DNA of 37,704 bases from SIG588 sp045591985 (GCA_045591985.1 JAZNTV010000067.1:1-37704); one strand, 5' to 3'; positions 23,464 to 31,928 are shown, counted from the stretch's first letter. Program-made: numbers and translations. The notes: generated by a model from the sequence alone, not told the origin.

Positions 23464-24264
23464 ATGGAAAAATTTTTTGATATTCCCGAATTTCACAAAT
23501 TCTTTCAAGTGCCCGATCCGCTCGGTGTCTCCATCATCGGATACAACGACTTTCACACCGTACGCGGCATACGGGCGTTCCGCAAACTAAACACCTGTGC
23601 CTTGCATTTCGTGCTGGGCGGGTGCGGCACACTGGAGGTCGGCAACAACGTCTACCATATCCGAAGCGGCGAGATGTTTTTCGCCCCCGCAGACACCGAA
23701 ATACGCTATTTCCCCGATCCCGATGACCCGTGGGATTACGTATGGTTCTCGTTGGAAGACACGACCGAGACCCCGGCATTGCTCGGCTTTTCCCCCACGG
23801 AAGCGGTGCACCCCATTCCCCATTTTCACAAAGTCTCTGTTATTTTAAGCCGTCTGCTCACCGCCCTTGCCTCCGAGGAGATCGGCTACTTCGGCGTACT
23901 CGCGGCGTTTTACGAAATACTTGACACCTGCACCGCCCACACCCCTCAAAGCGGTATCCACGCGGTAAAAGCGCTGGTGGACGAGAGTTTCACTCTTCCC
24001 TCCTTTCGTGTGGAGCAACTCTGCCGCGACGTCGGGATCAGTCACGCACATCTGTTGCGTCAATTCAAAGCGCAATACGGCCTCACGGTACAGCGTTATA
24101 TCGTTCTGCGCCGCATCGAATTCGCCCGCGAACTACTCCGCACCACCGAACTGTCGGTGGCGTCGGTAGCACTCTCCTGCGGATTCCGAGACGAGAACCA
24201 TTTTATGAAGACTTTTAAAAAGGAAGTGGGCCTGTCTGCCTTGCAATATCGAAAAAAACATTAA
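23464..24264 (+). CDS. AraC-family transcriptional regulator with cupin sensor domain
   Basis: The 266-residue product has an N-terminal cupin-like ligand domain (about 30-110, with LHFVLGGCGTLEVGNNVYHIRSGEMFFAP) and a C-terminal double helix-turn-helix AraC domain (about 165-264, including RVEQLCRDVGISHAHLLRQFKAQYGL and VASVALSCGFRDENHFMKTFKKEVG). Regulators of this layout usually sense sugars or sugar-derived metabolites. The divergent GH109-like gene is its most likely target; autoregulation is also likely. The ATG at 23464 follows GGGTG by 7 nt. No terminator separates it from the next gene. Confidence 0.93.
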   Translation: MEKFFDIPEFHKFFQVPDPLGVSIIGYNDFHTVRGIRAFRKLNTCALHFVLGGCGTLEVGNNVYHIRSGEMFFAPADTEIRYFPDPDDPWDYVWFSLEDTTETPALLGFSPTEAVHPIPHFHKVSVILSRLLTALASEEIGYFGVLAAFYEILDTCTAHTPQSGIHAVKALVDESFTLPSFRVEQLCRDVGISHAHLLRQFKAQYGLTVQRYIVLRRIEFARELLRTTELSVASVALSCGFRDENHFMKTFKKEVGLSALQYRKKH

Positions 24265-24291
24265 AAGTCATCTCTTTTTTCGCTTTACTTC

Positions 24292-24320
24292 TTGTATTTC
24301 GTCGGTTTTTGTGGTAAACT
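24292..24320 (+). promoter_or_regulatory. sigma-A promoter of the phosphofructokinase gene
   Basis: -35 TTGTAT (24292-24297), 17-nt spacer, -10 TAAACT (24315-24320). AAGGAG is at 24339-24344 before the ATG at 24353. Confidence 0.65.
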
Positions 24321-24352
24321 GAGCACAGCATTATGAACAAGGAGTTTTTATC

Positions 24353-25591
24353 ATGAATATCGCCGTTGCCCAATCGGGCGGCCCGACCTGCGCCATCAAC
24401 GCGTCGTTACTCGGTGTTTTTCGCCACGCAACAAAATATGAAGATATTGAAACGGTATACGGTGCCGTCAACGGTGTGGAAGGGCTGATCTATAACAATT
24501 TCGTCAGTTTAAACGCGATCATCCAAAGCGATGACGACGTAGAGTTGATCCGTCAGACCCCCTCTACCGTGCTCGGTTCCTGCCGCTATAAGCTCCCCGC
24601 TCCCGACAGCGGCGACTCCGTCTATGAAACCATCACCGCCACCCTTCGTGCGCGAAACATCGGTGCGTTTTTTTACATCGGCGGAAACGATTCGATGGAC
24701 ACGGTGGTGAAACTCGATCGCTATTTCCGAGCGCATAATATCGACATCAAGGTGATCGGCATTCCGAAGACCATCGACAACGATCTCCCCATAACCGACC
24801 ACACCCCCGGTTTCGGCTCGGCAGCCAAATACATTGCTACCACGATGCAGGAGATCACACGAGACAGCAGCGTCTATTCGGTCGAATCGGTCACCCTTGT
24901 GGAAATTATGGGACGCGACACCGGCTGGCTCACCGCCGCCTCGGCTGTATTACGCACGAACGACGAAGTCGCACCGCATCTTATCTATCTGCCCGAGCGC
25001 CCCTTCTCGGTCAAACAATTCCTCGACGATTGCCGCCGTGTACAAAAAACGTATCCCGCCGTCATTGTCGCGGTATCGGAAGGGATAAAACTGTCTGCCG
25101 AGGAAATGGGAGAGGAGTTCCAATCGGACAAAAACGATGCCTTCGGCCACAAATATCTGGCCGGTGTCGGCAAGGCGCTCGAAAAGGTCGTCTCCCGCGA
25201 GATAGGTTGTAAGGTCCGTTCGATCGAATTGAATGTCATGCAGCGTTGTTCTTCACATCTCAGTTCCAAACGCGACATCACCGAAGCCGAGCGCATCGGC
25301 GGCGCGGCAGTAAAAGCGGCGCTCAACGGCCGGTCGGGTGAAATGATGGTCTTTTGCCGTGTGTCGGAACATCCGTATAATGTCCGCATTGAGTCGGTGG
25401 ATGCCGAAAGAGTGGCAAACCACGTCAAATATTTTCCCGTCGAATGGATCAATGCCGAAGGCAATGACGTTACGGACGAAGCCATCCGCTACACCCTGCC
25501 GCTCATTCAAGGCGAGCAAAACTTCCGTATGAAAAACGGCATTCCGCAACACTATATACTCCCCGAAGCGTTGCCCCGCCCCAAAAAATAA
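24353..25591 (+). CDS. diphosphate-dependent phosphofructokinase (PPi-PFK)
   Basis: A 412-residue phosphofructokinase that makes fructose 1,6-bisphosphate. Two residue choices point to pyrophosphate and not ATP as phosphoryl donor: the donor loop reads GGND at 110-113, with Asp where ATP enzymes have Gly, and the catalytic loop reads PKTIDND at about 138-144, with Lys where ATP enzymes have Gly. The substrate-binding MGRDTGWLTAASA (about 186) is conserved. These rules come from the family literature. The reaction is reversible, so it serves glycolysis and gluconeogenesis. It has its own promoter and terminator, so it is a single-gene unit between the regulator and the glycan operon. Confidence 0.93.
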   Translation: MNIAVAQSGGPTCAINASLLGVFRHATKYEDIETVYGAVNGVEGLIYNNFVSLNAIIQSDDDVELIRQTPSTVLGSCRYKLPAPDSGDSVYETITATLRARNIGAFFYIGGNDSMDTVVKLDRYFRAHNIDIKVIGIPKTIDNDLPITDHTPGFGSAAKYIATTMQEITRDSSVYSVESVTLVEIMGRDTGWLTAASAVLRTNDEVAPHLIYLPERPFSVKQFLDDCRRVQKTYPAVIVAVSEGIKLSAEEMGEEFQSDKNDAFGHKYLAGVGKALEKVVSREIGCKVRSIELNVMQRCSSHLSSKRDITEAERIGGAAVKAALNGRSGEMMVFCRVSEHPYNVRIESVDAERVANHVKYFPVEWINAEGNDVTDEAIRYTLPLIQGEQNFRMKNGIPQHYILPEALPRPKK

Positions 25592-25596
25592 AAGAG

Positions 25597-25622
25597 AAAA
25601 AGCACCTGCGGGTGCTTTTTTT
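25597..25622 (+). terminator. intrinsic terminator of the phosphofructokinase gene
   Basis: AAAGCACC-TGC-GGGTGCTTT stem with a run of seven T, starting 6-8 nt after the stop codon. Confidence 0.88.
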
Positions 25623-25623
25623 A

Positions 25624-25652
25624 TTGTCAAACCGTAACGAATATGGTATACT
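25624..25652 (+). promoter_or_regulatory. sigma-A promoter of the five-gene glycan operon
   Basis: -35 TTGTCA (25624-25629), 17-nt spacer, -10 TATACT (25647-25652). GAGGTG follows 7 nt after the -10 and the start ATG 7 nt after that. The -35 touches the preceding terminator's T-tract. Confidence 0.82.
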
Positions 25653-25672
25653 GCCCTTCGAGGTGGTATAAC

Positions 25673-26431
25673 ATGAAAGATTTTTTGCGGTATTTCTTCG
25701 GGCAAGGTGAGACGGTAGAATTTCAGAATTTCACCTTGGCACACATTCTGCCCATTCTGTGCGGTGTCGGCGTGATCTTCCTGATCGCGCGCTTTCGTGA
25801 ACCGCTCGCCCACTCGAAATATGAGCGCAAACTCCGTTGGGGTCTTGCTTTTGCGCTGATACTGTCGGAATTTTCCTATTTCTGGCGTTTGGTTGCGTTG
25901 CCGTCGCTCGGCGCCAATGCGGTGGACCATTTGCCCATTACGGTGTGCGGTTGGGGGGTTATTTTCTGCAGTTATATGTTGGTAGGCAAATCCCAAACGC
26001 TGTTTGACATTGCCTATTTTTGGCTCTTTTCGGGCACACTGTTTGCCCTCATCACCCCCACCGTCATCACCTACACCGGCCCCACCCGTTTTCGGTATTA
26101 CCAGTTCTGGGCGGAGCATCTGCTGGGGTACGTCGCGATCTTTTATATGATCTTCGTACATAAAATGCGCCCGACGTGGCGCTCGCTGTTCCGCTCCTAC
26201 GGCGCACTCACCGTGTTGGCGGTCATCGCCTTTGCCGCCAACCGTATTTTGGGACCCGGTGCGAACTACCTCTTTATGGCGAAACCCGAAGATACACCGT
26301 CGGTGTTGGATATTCTCCCGCCGAACTTCTTATTGCGTATCGCGGTGATGTTCGCCGTGATCACCCTTTTGTTCGTCCTTGCCTATCTTCCGTGGCATCT
26401 CAAAGATCGCCGCGTCAAAAAGGAGAAATGA
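25673..26431 (+). CDS. YwaF/TIGR02206-like integral membrane protein
   Basis: A 252-residue membrane protein with six or seven hydrophobic segments (about 18-40, 55-72, 84-104, 110-132, 150-165, 178-190 and 222-240) and a basic C-terminus (KDRRVKKEK). The LPITVCGWG turn and GANYLFMAKPEDT loop match the TIGR02206/YwaF family as I remember it. The function of that family is unknown. It leads the operon and ends 3 nt before the next gene, whose AAGGAG site lies inside its last codons. It could serve in substrate entry, but nothing in the sequence shows transport. I start at 25673 with GAGGTG 7 nt upstream; an upstream in-frame GTG lies inside the promoter. Confidence 0.75.
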   Translation: MKDFLRYFFGQGETVEFQNFTLAHILPILCGVGVIFLIARFREPLAHSKYERKLRWGLAFALILSEFSYFWRLVALPSLGANAVDHLPITVCGWGVIFCSYMLVGKSQTLFDIAYFWLFSGTLFALITPTVITYTGPTRFRYYQFWAEHLLGYVAIFYMIFVHKMRPTWRSLFRSYGALTVLAVIAFAANRILGPGANYLFMAKPEDTPSVLDILPPNFLLRIAVMFAVITLLFVLAYLPWHLKDRRVKKEK

Positions 26432-26434
26432 CCT

Positions 26435-27715
26435 ATGGAACATCGCATTTTACCCCGTTACCCCTTGGGCAACCCGCGCCGTGTGTGGCGGCAGGACAAT
26501 TTTATCCTCTCTACCTTCCGCGCCCACACCACCGCACTGCGGGAAGGGCTTCAAAATTGCGCCGACTGCGGCTTTAACCTGCTCGAAATGGGGTGGGCGT
26601 CTCACGAGCGCGCCGAAGAAGCACTGCGTATCTGCGAGGAGTTGCAGGTGGACATTCTGTTTCAGGATTTTTCCCGCTTCGGCGGCATGCAGGAATGGCA
26701 TCTGGACCGCGGCCCGTGGAACAATGCGAAAGCCATCGCCGACCATGTGCGTAACTACCGCCGTTGTTACGGCTACTACATCTGGGACGAGCCGTATAAA
26801 GACGACCAATTGGCGGAATCCCGTCGCGTGGTGGATCTGTTCCAGAAGGAGGATCCCTTCCGCCTGCCATTCACGGTGGCGATCCCCAGTTACAACGATA
26901 TCTACACCTGGCAAAACGGCGAGTTTGCCGCCTATCTGGAACGCTATGTCACGGTGATCGATCCGCCCGTGTTCTCGCTCGACTACTATCCCATCGGTCT
27001 GCCGGGATACACCGATGAGCACCAACTCGACGACTCACTCGTATGGTGCGATCTCGGTCTGATGCGCCTGCTCGGCCGAAAATATCAGATTCCGCTGTGG
27101 TTTTACTATCTCGGTATGAATCTTTACAAATACCCGCATTTTGAATTCCCGATGGTGCGTGAGCAAATGTATGCCGCCGCTATGTATGGGTGCAAAGCGC
27201 TCCAGCACTTCACGGTGGTGGACAGCGTCATCACCGACGACGGCGGCCGCGGCCCCTTCTTTGAAGAGCAAAAGGCCATTCACCGTGAATTTCAAATGCT
27301 CGGCGGCACGTTGATGGCTCTCGAAAACCGCTGTGTTTTCCATTCGCCCGACCTGTTGCCCGACGCCCCCTTCTTCAAAGGGCTGGCAGACGACATTGCC
27401 GAAAGCGATATCTTCGCCGCACCGCTTCCGACCCGTATCTCGGCGGGCGAACTCGGCGACGCCTACGGCAACGACTACGTGATGGTATTAAACCGCGATT
27501 TCACGGTGGAACAGACGATTTCTCTGCCGCTGAAGGAACGATTCCGCCTTTATGAAGTCAGCCGCGAAACGGGTCGTCAGTCGGTGATGTGCGACGGCAC
27601 CGACCGTTTGGATCTCACCCTCGCGCCGGGCGATGCGATCCTGCTTCGTGTACAAAAAGCAGACGAAGACCCCTTTACCGTGGAATACCGCCTGGAAAAA
27701 GATTACAAGGAGTGA
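26435..27715 (+). CDS. putative TIM-barrel glycoside hydrolase, family unassigned
   Basis: I do not recognise the exact family. The 426-residue protein looks like a clan GH-A-style barrel followed by a small beta domain. Strand-end motifs include NLLEMGWASHE (about 48-58), VDILFQDFS (about 72-80), GYYIWDEP (113-120, with Glu119 as likely acid/base), FTVAIPSYND, FSLDYYPIGL (about 180-189), PLWFYYLGMN (about 220) and ALQHFTVVDS. The C-terminal part, after about 345, has YVMVLNRDFTVEQTISLPL, like the beta domain of GH42- or GH13-type proteins. There is no signal peptide, so it acts in the cytoplasm. It lies within a tight operon (3-nt and 5-nt gaps). The substrate is unknown. Confidence 0.6.
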   Translation: MEHRILPRYPLGNPRRVWRQDNFILSTFRAHTTALREGLQNCADCGFNLLEMGWASHERAEEALRICEELQVDILFQDFSRFGGMQEWHLDRGPWNNAKAIADHVRNYRRCYGYYIWDEPYKDDQLAESRRVVDLFQKEDPFRLPFTVAIPSYNDIYTWQNGEFAAYLERYVTVIDPPVFSLDYYPIGLPGYTDEHQLDDSLVWCDLGLMRLLGRKYQIPLWFYYLGMNLYKYPHFEFPMVREQMYAAAMYGCKALQHFTVVDSVITDDGGRGPFFEEQKAIHREFQMLGGTLMALENRCVFHSPDLLPDAPFFKGLADDIAESDIFAAPLPTRISAGELGDAYGNDYVMVLNRDFTVEQTISLPLKERFRLYEVSRETGRQSVMCDGTDRLDLTLAPGDAILLRVQKADEDPFTVEYRLEKDYKE

Positions 27716-27720
27716 CGGTT

Positions 27721-28689
27721 ATGACCCCTTGCCGTTTCGGTATTATCGGCGCCGGGCTCATTGCCGCCCGTTTTTGTGATGCCGTAAACCATGTGAAAGG
27801 CGCCGTTGTGGCGGCAGTCGCTTCAACTTCGGCCGACCGCGCGGCAGAATTTGCCGCACGATGCCGCCTTCCCGCGTGGTACGCTTCATACGAAGCCATG
27901 CTCCAAAACGCGGATATCGACGCCGTCTATATCGCCACCACCCACAATTTTCACAAAGAGAACATCCTGTCGGCACTTTCCTACGGCAAACACGTACTGT
28001 GTGAAAAACCGATGGTGCTCACCCGTGCCGACGCCGAAGACGTCTTCCGCGAAGCCGCAAAACGCGGACTCTTTCTGATGGAGGCGATGTGGTCCTGTTT
28101 CTTGCCGGCCTATCAAAAAGCCAAGGAATGGGTGGAAAGCGGCCGCATCGGCACACCCCATTCCGCGATAGGCGCACTCGGCTTTCACAGCGATCAAGAC
28201 CCTGAAAATCGCATTTTAAACCCCGCTCTCGCCGGCGGCGGTATGTACGATATCGGTGTCTATGCCATCGAGCCGCTGCGGTATCTGATTGGCGAGCCGA
28301 TCCTCGACGCGGGCGGTATGTGGCGGCCGCACACCGTCACAGGGGTGGACGAGCGCGCCGCATTTCTGTATCGCACCACCTCGTGCGACGTGGCGTTACA
28401 ATGCAGCATTTCGGCCAATGTCCGTGAATTTTCGATTCTGAACGGCACCGAAGGATACATTGAGTTTCCTTGTATCATCAGTTTGAAAGAGGTCCGTTTA
28501 TACGACAAAAACCGTTGTTTGGCGGAGGAATTCAAGGCACCGTGGCAAAACGGTTTTGAGTTTCAAATTGAGCATATGCTGCGTTGTCTCGCGGAAGGGA
28601 AACTCACAAGCGACGTGGTAACTCCCGCAATCACCATCGAATCGGCTGCCGTATACGATGCCGTCTTGCGCGGCATACCGATGAGGTGA
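27721..28689 (+). CDS. Gfo/Idh/MocA-family oxidoreductase
   Basis: A 322-residue NAD(P)-dependent sugar oxidoreductase. The N-terminus CRFGIIGAGLIAARFCDAV is the Rossmann motif. YIATTHNFHKENILSALSYGKHVLCEKPM contains the catalytic EKP lysine, and GGGMYDIGVYAIEPLRYLIG the conserved Asp of the second domain. It is closest in look to dihydrodiol-dehydrogenase-type members. The ATG at 27721 has AAGGAG 8 nt upstream, formed by the last codons of the previous gene. It is a different subfamily from the GH109-like protein at 22105. In this operon it probably oxidises a released sugar or works in an oxidation-elimination cleavage. Confidence 0.9.
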   Translation: MTPCRFGIIGAGLIAARFCDAVNHVKGAVVAAVASTSADRAAEFAARCRLPAWYASYEAMLQNADIDAVYIATTHNFHKENILSALSYGKHVLCEKPMVLTRADAEDVFREAAKRGLFLMEAMWSCFLPAYQKAKEWVESGRIGTPHSAIGALGFHSDQDPENRILNPALAGGGMYDIGVYAIEPLRYLIGEPILDAGGMWRPHTVTGVDERAAFLYRTTSCDVALQCSISANVREFSILNGTEGYIEFPCIISLKEVRLYDKNRCLAEEFKAPWQNGFEFQIEHMLRCLAEGKLTSDVVTPAITIESAAVYDAVLRGIPMR

Positions 28690-28693
28690 GCGT

Positions 28694-30772
28694 ATGAGCC
28701 ATTGGATCGGATATCCCGCCTCGGTCGGCGGACCCTTTTCCGCAACGGGCAACTTCGCCCACTATGCGGTAACGGAATTCGGCCGTACCTACCGTTTCGA
28801 CACGGCGGTAACACACGTTACCGTACAAGCCTGCGGCGACACGGTGTTTCAACTGTTTTTGAACGGCGACTGTGTCATGACCGGCCCGCCGAGTGTGGGC
28901 GGCGATTTCATCGGTAACGACACTCCGCGGGACAATTTCTATACGTTTTCCACCGCGGCGGCACCCCACACGAAAGAACTGTGCTTCTTCGCGCGGGTGC
29001 AAACGACGCCCGTGCAACTGTGCGACTTTTCCAAAGGGCAGGGCGGTTTTATGTTGACAGCTACCGCCACCACCGCCGACGGCAACACACACACCCTGAC
29101 GACGGGTGAGGATTGGCAGATGCGAAAAAATGCGGCGTACACAGCCCCCTGCCGTTTCGACGGCACGCAAATGTCGGCTCCCTTTTCGCCCGCCGTCGCG
29201 ATCGAAGACATTTGGCACGCCGCCCCCGCTCCCATTCCCGTGCGGGAGGAATACGCCTATCCGCTAAAAAGCGCGACCGTCACGGTGGCGGCAGGCGCGC
29301 GTATCACCCGCACATGGGAACTCGACCGCATCTTCGGCGGTTTTCTCGCCGTTGAAACCACCGGCAACGGTGTTGTGCAAAGCACCTTCGCCTTCAGCGA
29401 AACGGGCGAAGAGGGCAGTCGCGAAGAGTTGACACTGTGCGGCGATCTTCACTATCGCGGCTTCACCCTTCACAGCGCAGGGCAGATCACCGCCGCCTTT
29501 CAAAACGATACCGACGCCCCGCTCACCCTCACCGTCTCGTTTATCGTCACCCACTATCCCGTAACGGACGAGGCACGCACCGTTTGCAGCGACGAAGAAT
29601 GGAACGCGGTGTTGGATACCTGTCGCCACACCTTGAAAATTTGTCGGCAGACCCATCATCTCGACAGCACCCGCCACTGCGAACCGCTCGCCTGCACGGG
29701 CGATTATTACATTGAAAGTCAAATGACCCCGTTCGCTTTCGGCGATATGCGGCTGGCGCAATTCGATATCTTACGCACCGCCGCTCTGCTCGAACGAGAA
29801 AACGGGCGCATGTATCACACCACCTATTCCCTCATTTGGGTGCGTTGGCTGTGGGATACGTATATGCTGACGGGGGATGTCACGCTGCCGAGCCGCTGTA
29901 AACGCGCACTTGATTTGCTGTTACAACGGTTTCAAACATATCTTAACACAGAGCATCTGCTGGATACACCGCCCGACTTTATGTTCGTGGATTGGCGGTT
30001 CATCGACGGCTACTCCCTGCACCATCCGCCGAAAGCACTCGGGCAATCGGTATTGAATATGTTCTATTTCGGCGCGTTGGATGCCGCCGCCCGCATCTAT
30101 GAAACGCTCGGCGACACCGTCGCACATACGCGGTGCGTGACCGCGCGGGAGAGCCTGCGCCGTGCGATCAACACCCTGCTGTTTGACCCCGCACGCGGGC
30201 TGTATCACGAGGGATTGAACACCCCGACCCCTGCCGCGCTTTTACGGGAAGAGATGCCGCCCAATACCGACAAACGGTATTTTCTCCCCTATGCAAATAT
30301 TCTCGCCGCGCTGTTTGGCGTGTGCGACGACGATACCGCGCGGGGAGTGATCCACCGTCTGTTCCGCGAAGATCTCACGGAATGCCAGCCTTACTTCCTG
30401 CATTTTCTGTTGGAAGCGGTGTTCCGTTTAGGTCTGCGCGAACAATACACACGCCCTTTACTCGAACGATGGAAAGCACCTGTTGCCGCCTGCCGCAAGG
30501 GATTAGTGGAAGGCTTCCTCTCTCCCGAAGAACACTATGTCTTCGACCATAGCCACGCATGGGGCGGCACCCCGCTTTACGCGTTGCCCAAAGCACTCTT
30601 GGGTCTGCACGTGGAGGAGGCCGGTATGCAAACGCTCTCCCTTTCCCCCTCTCTTCTCGGTCTTTCAAGTGCTACGGTGGAAATGTTTACCCCCTACGGA
30701 AAACTCATTTGTGAAATGCACGAAGGTCAACCGCCCCGCCTTTCCTGTCCGCCGGAGATCACTATTCGATAA
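28694..30772 (+). CDS. GH78-like (alpha-L-rhamnosidase-related) protein
   Basis: A 692-residue protein with two N-terminal beta domains (about 1-290) and a C-terminal (alpha/alpha)6-type domain. Its motif at residues 324-337, DSTRHCEPLACTGD, has the spacing of the GH78 signature DxPQRDERxGWxGD: the first Asp, the seventh-position Glu (E330) and the final Gly-Asp are kept, while the central Arg-Asp and Gly-Trp are replaced. HSHAWGGTPLYALPKALLGL near 550-620 matches the GH78 C-terminal signature. So it is a divergent member that may cleave another sugar. No signal peptide. The ATG is 4 nt after the previous stop, with GAGGTGA across it. Confidence 0.75.
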   Translation: MSHWIGYPASVGGPFSATGNFAHYAVTEFGRTYRFDTAVTHVTVQACGDTVFQLFLNGDCVMTGPPSVGGDFIGNDTPRDNFYTFSTAAAPHTKELCFFARVQTTPVQLCDFSKGQGGFMLTATATTADGNTHTLTTGEDWQMRKNAAYTAPCRFDGTQMSAPFSPAVAIEDIWHAAPAPIPVREEYAYPLKSATVTVAAGARITRTWELDRIFGGFLAVETTGNGVVQSTFAFSETGEEGSREELTLCGDLHYRGFTLHSAGQITAAFQNDTDAPLTLTVSFIVTHYPVTDEARTVCSDEEWNAVLDTCRHTLKICRQTHHLDSTRHCEPLACTGDYYIESQMTPFAFGDMRLAQFDILRTAALLERENGRMYHTTYSLIWVRWLWDTYMLTGDVTLPSRCKRALDLLLQRFQTYLNTEHLLDTPPDFMFVDWRFIDGYSLHHPPKALGQSVLNMFYFGALDAAARIYETLGDTVAHTRCVTARESLRRAINTLLFDPARGLYHEGLNTPTPAALLREEMPPNTDKRYFLPYANILAALFGVCDDDTARGVIHRLFREDLTECQPYFLHFLLEAVFRLGLREQYTRPLLERWKAPVAACRKGLVEGFLSPEEHYVFDHSHAWGGTPLYALPKALLGLHVEEAGMQTLSLSPSLLGLSSATVEMFTPYGKLICEMHEGQPPRLSCPPEITIR

Positions 30773-30783
30773 GGAGATACCGT

Positions 30784-31797
30784 ATGGAACGATATATCAT
30801 TGCACGCTACGACACCCACGCACGCGAACCGATTCTGCGGCGGCTTGCCGATGGGCGGTTGATCTGCTTCTCTCTCACGGGCGGCGCAGGTGAACCGGAC
30901 AACCAAAATGTTATAGCCGTTGCGGAAAGTTGTGACAACGGCCGCACCTGGTCGGCGCCGCAAACGCTGTTTTCCCACAGCAGTCGCGGTTGTTGGTGTA
31001 CCGAACTGTTCACGGAAGGCGATACCGCCCTTGCGATGGTGCACACCTATAACGCCGATTGTTGGTATCGCGAACTGTCCACCTTCGTTTCCCGTTTCGA
31101 CGGCAGCCGATGGAGTGAGCCGCAAAGCGTGCGCGGACACGTAAACGGCTGTTCTCTGCGTCAAGGCATTCGCCTTTCCAACGGCGATCTGTTGTTCCCC
31201 TTGTACTGGCAGGAGGTGGCCGACGGTTTTGACTTTCAAACCCCCGCCACTGCCCCGCCGAGCGAGCGTTTCAACAGCTGTCGTTATCCCTTCGTCAGCG
31301 GGGTCGGTATCTCCGCCGACAATGGTGAAACCTTTACACGACACGGCTATATTGCCGCGGCCGATTCCCCCTTATGGGAACCCAATGCGGTGGAAATCGA
31401 AGACGGTCATCTGTTGCTGTACTGCCGCTCTAACTACGGCTATCTCACCTTCAGTGAAAGTTTTGACTACGGGCGCACCTGGTCGGCGCCGCAACCGTCG
31501 GCAATTCCCAATCCCAACACGAAATTTTCACTCCTGAAGGTGAACGGCACCGTATTGCTGGCCAACAACTTCACCACCGCCGACCGTACCCATCTGGCGC
31601 TTCACAAAAGCGCCGACGGTAAGGCGTTTCAATACATTTGCGATATTGAAGCTCCCTCTGCCAACTTCTTCTATCCGCACATATACGCTGACGAGAAGGA
31701 AGCCGCGGTATACGTTGCCTATGAAAACATGAAAGAACACCGCCTTGGTAAGTTTTCGTACACCGAACTCGGAATACCGTGCGAACGGGGGATTTGA
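30784..31797 (+). CDS. sialidase-like (BNR/Asp-box) beta-propeller protein
   Basis: A 337-residue protein with three Asp-boxes of the SxDxGxTW type: SCDNGRTW (49-56), SADNGETF (about 179) and SFDYGRTW (about 228). With RQGIRLSNGDLLFPLYW and a C-terminal YPHIYADEKEAAVYVAYE it fits the six-bladed sialidase-like propeller used by exo-sialidases and by unrelated glycosidases and lyases. The full sialidase Arg triad cannot be confirmed by eye, so true sialidase activity should not be assumed. No signal peptide. TAAGGAG joins the previous stop and this gene's ribosome site. It is the last gene of the operon. Confidence 0.8.
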   Translation: MERYIIARYDTHAREPILRRLADGRLICFSLTGGAGEPDNQNVIAVAESCDNGRTWSAPQTLFSHSSRGCWCTELFTEGDTALAMVHTYNADCWYRELSTFVSRFDGSRWSEPQSVRGHVNGCSLRQGIRLSNGDLLFPLYWQEVADGFDFQTPATAPPSERFNSCRYPFVSGVGISADNGETFTRHGYIAAADSPLWEPNAVEIEDGHLLLYCRSNYGYLTFSESFDYGRTWSAPQPSAIPNPNTKFSLLKVNGTVLLANNFTTADRTHLALHKSADGKAFQYICDIEAPSANFFYPHIYADEKEAAVYVAYENMKEHRLGKFSYTELGIPCERGI

Positions 31798-31928
31798 CAA
31801 AGGGATTGTCGGTTTTGTTGTCCCCCTCGGCCCCTTCTTTTAAGGAGAGGTAACAAAAAAAACCGTTCGACGACCGGAAGGTCCGTTAGGGTCCTCCCTC
31901 GCCTCATCTATTCCCCGAGGATTTCCTG
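31798..31928. other. intergenic stretch without a clear terminator, possible decayed repeat
   Basis: The 131 nt after the propeller gene hold short imperfect stems (GACAA/TTGTC; CCTT/AAGG; ACC-GGAA-GGT), an A8 run and no convincing gene. The text around TTAAAAGAAGGGGCCGAGG on the minus strand resembles short dispersed intergenic elements I associate with gut Clostridia, but I cannot confirm that. No second copy was found in this window. Confidence 0.3.
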
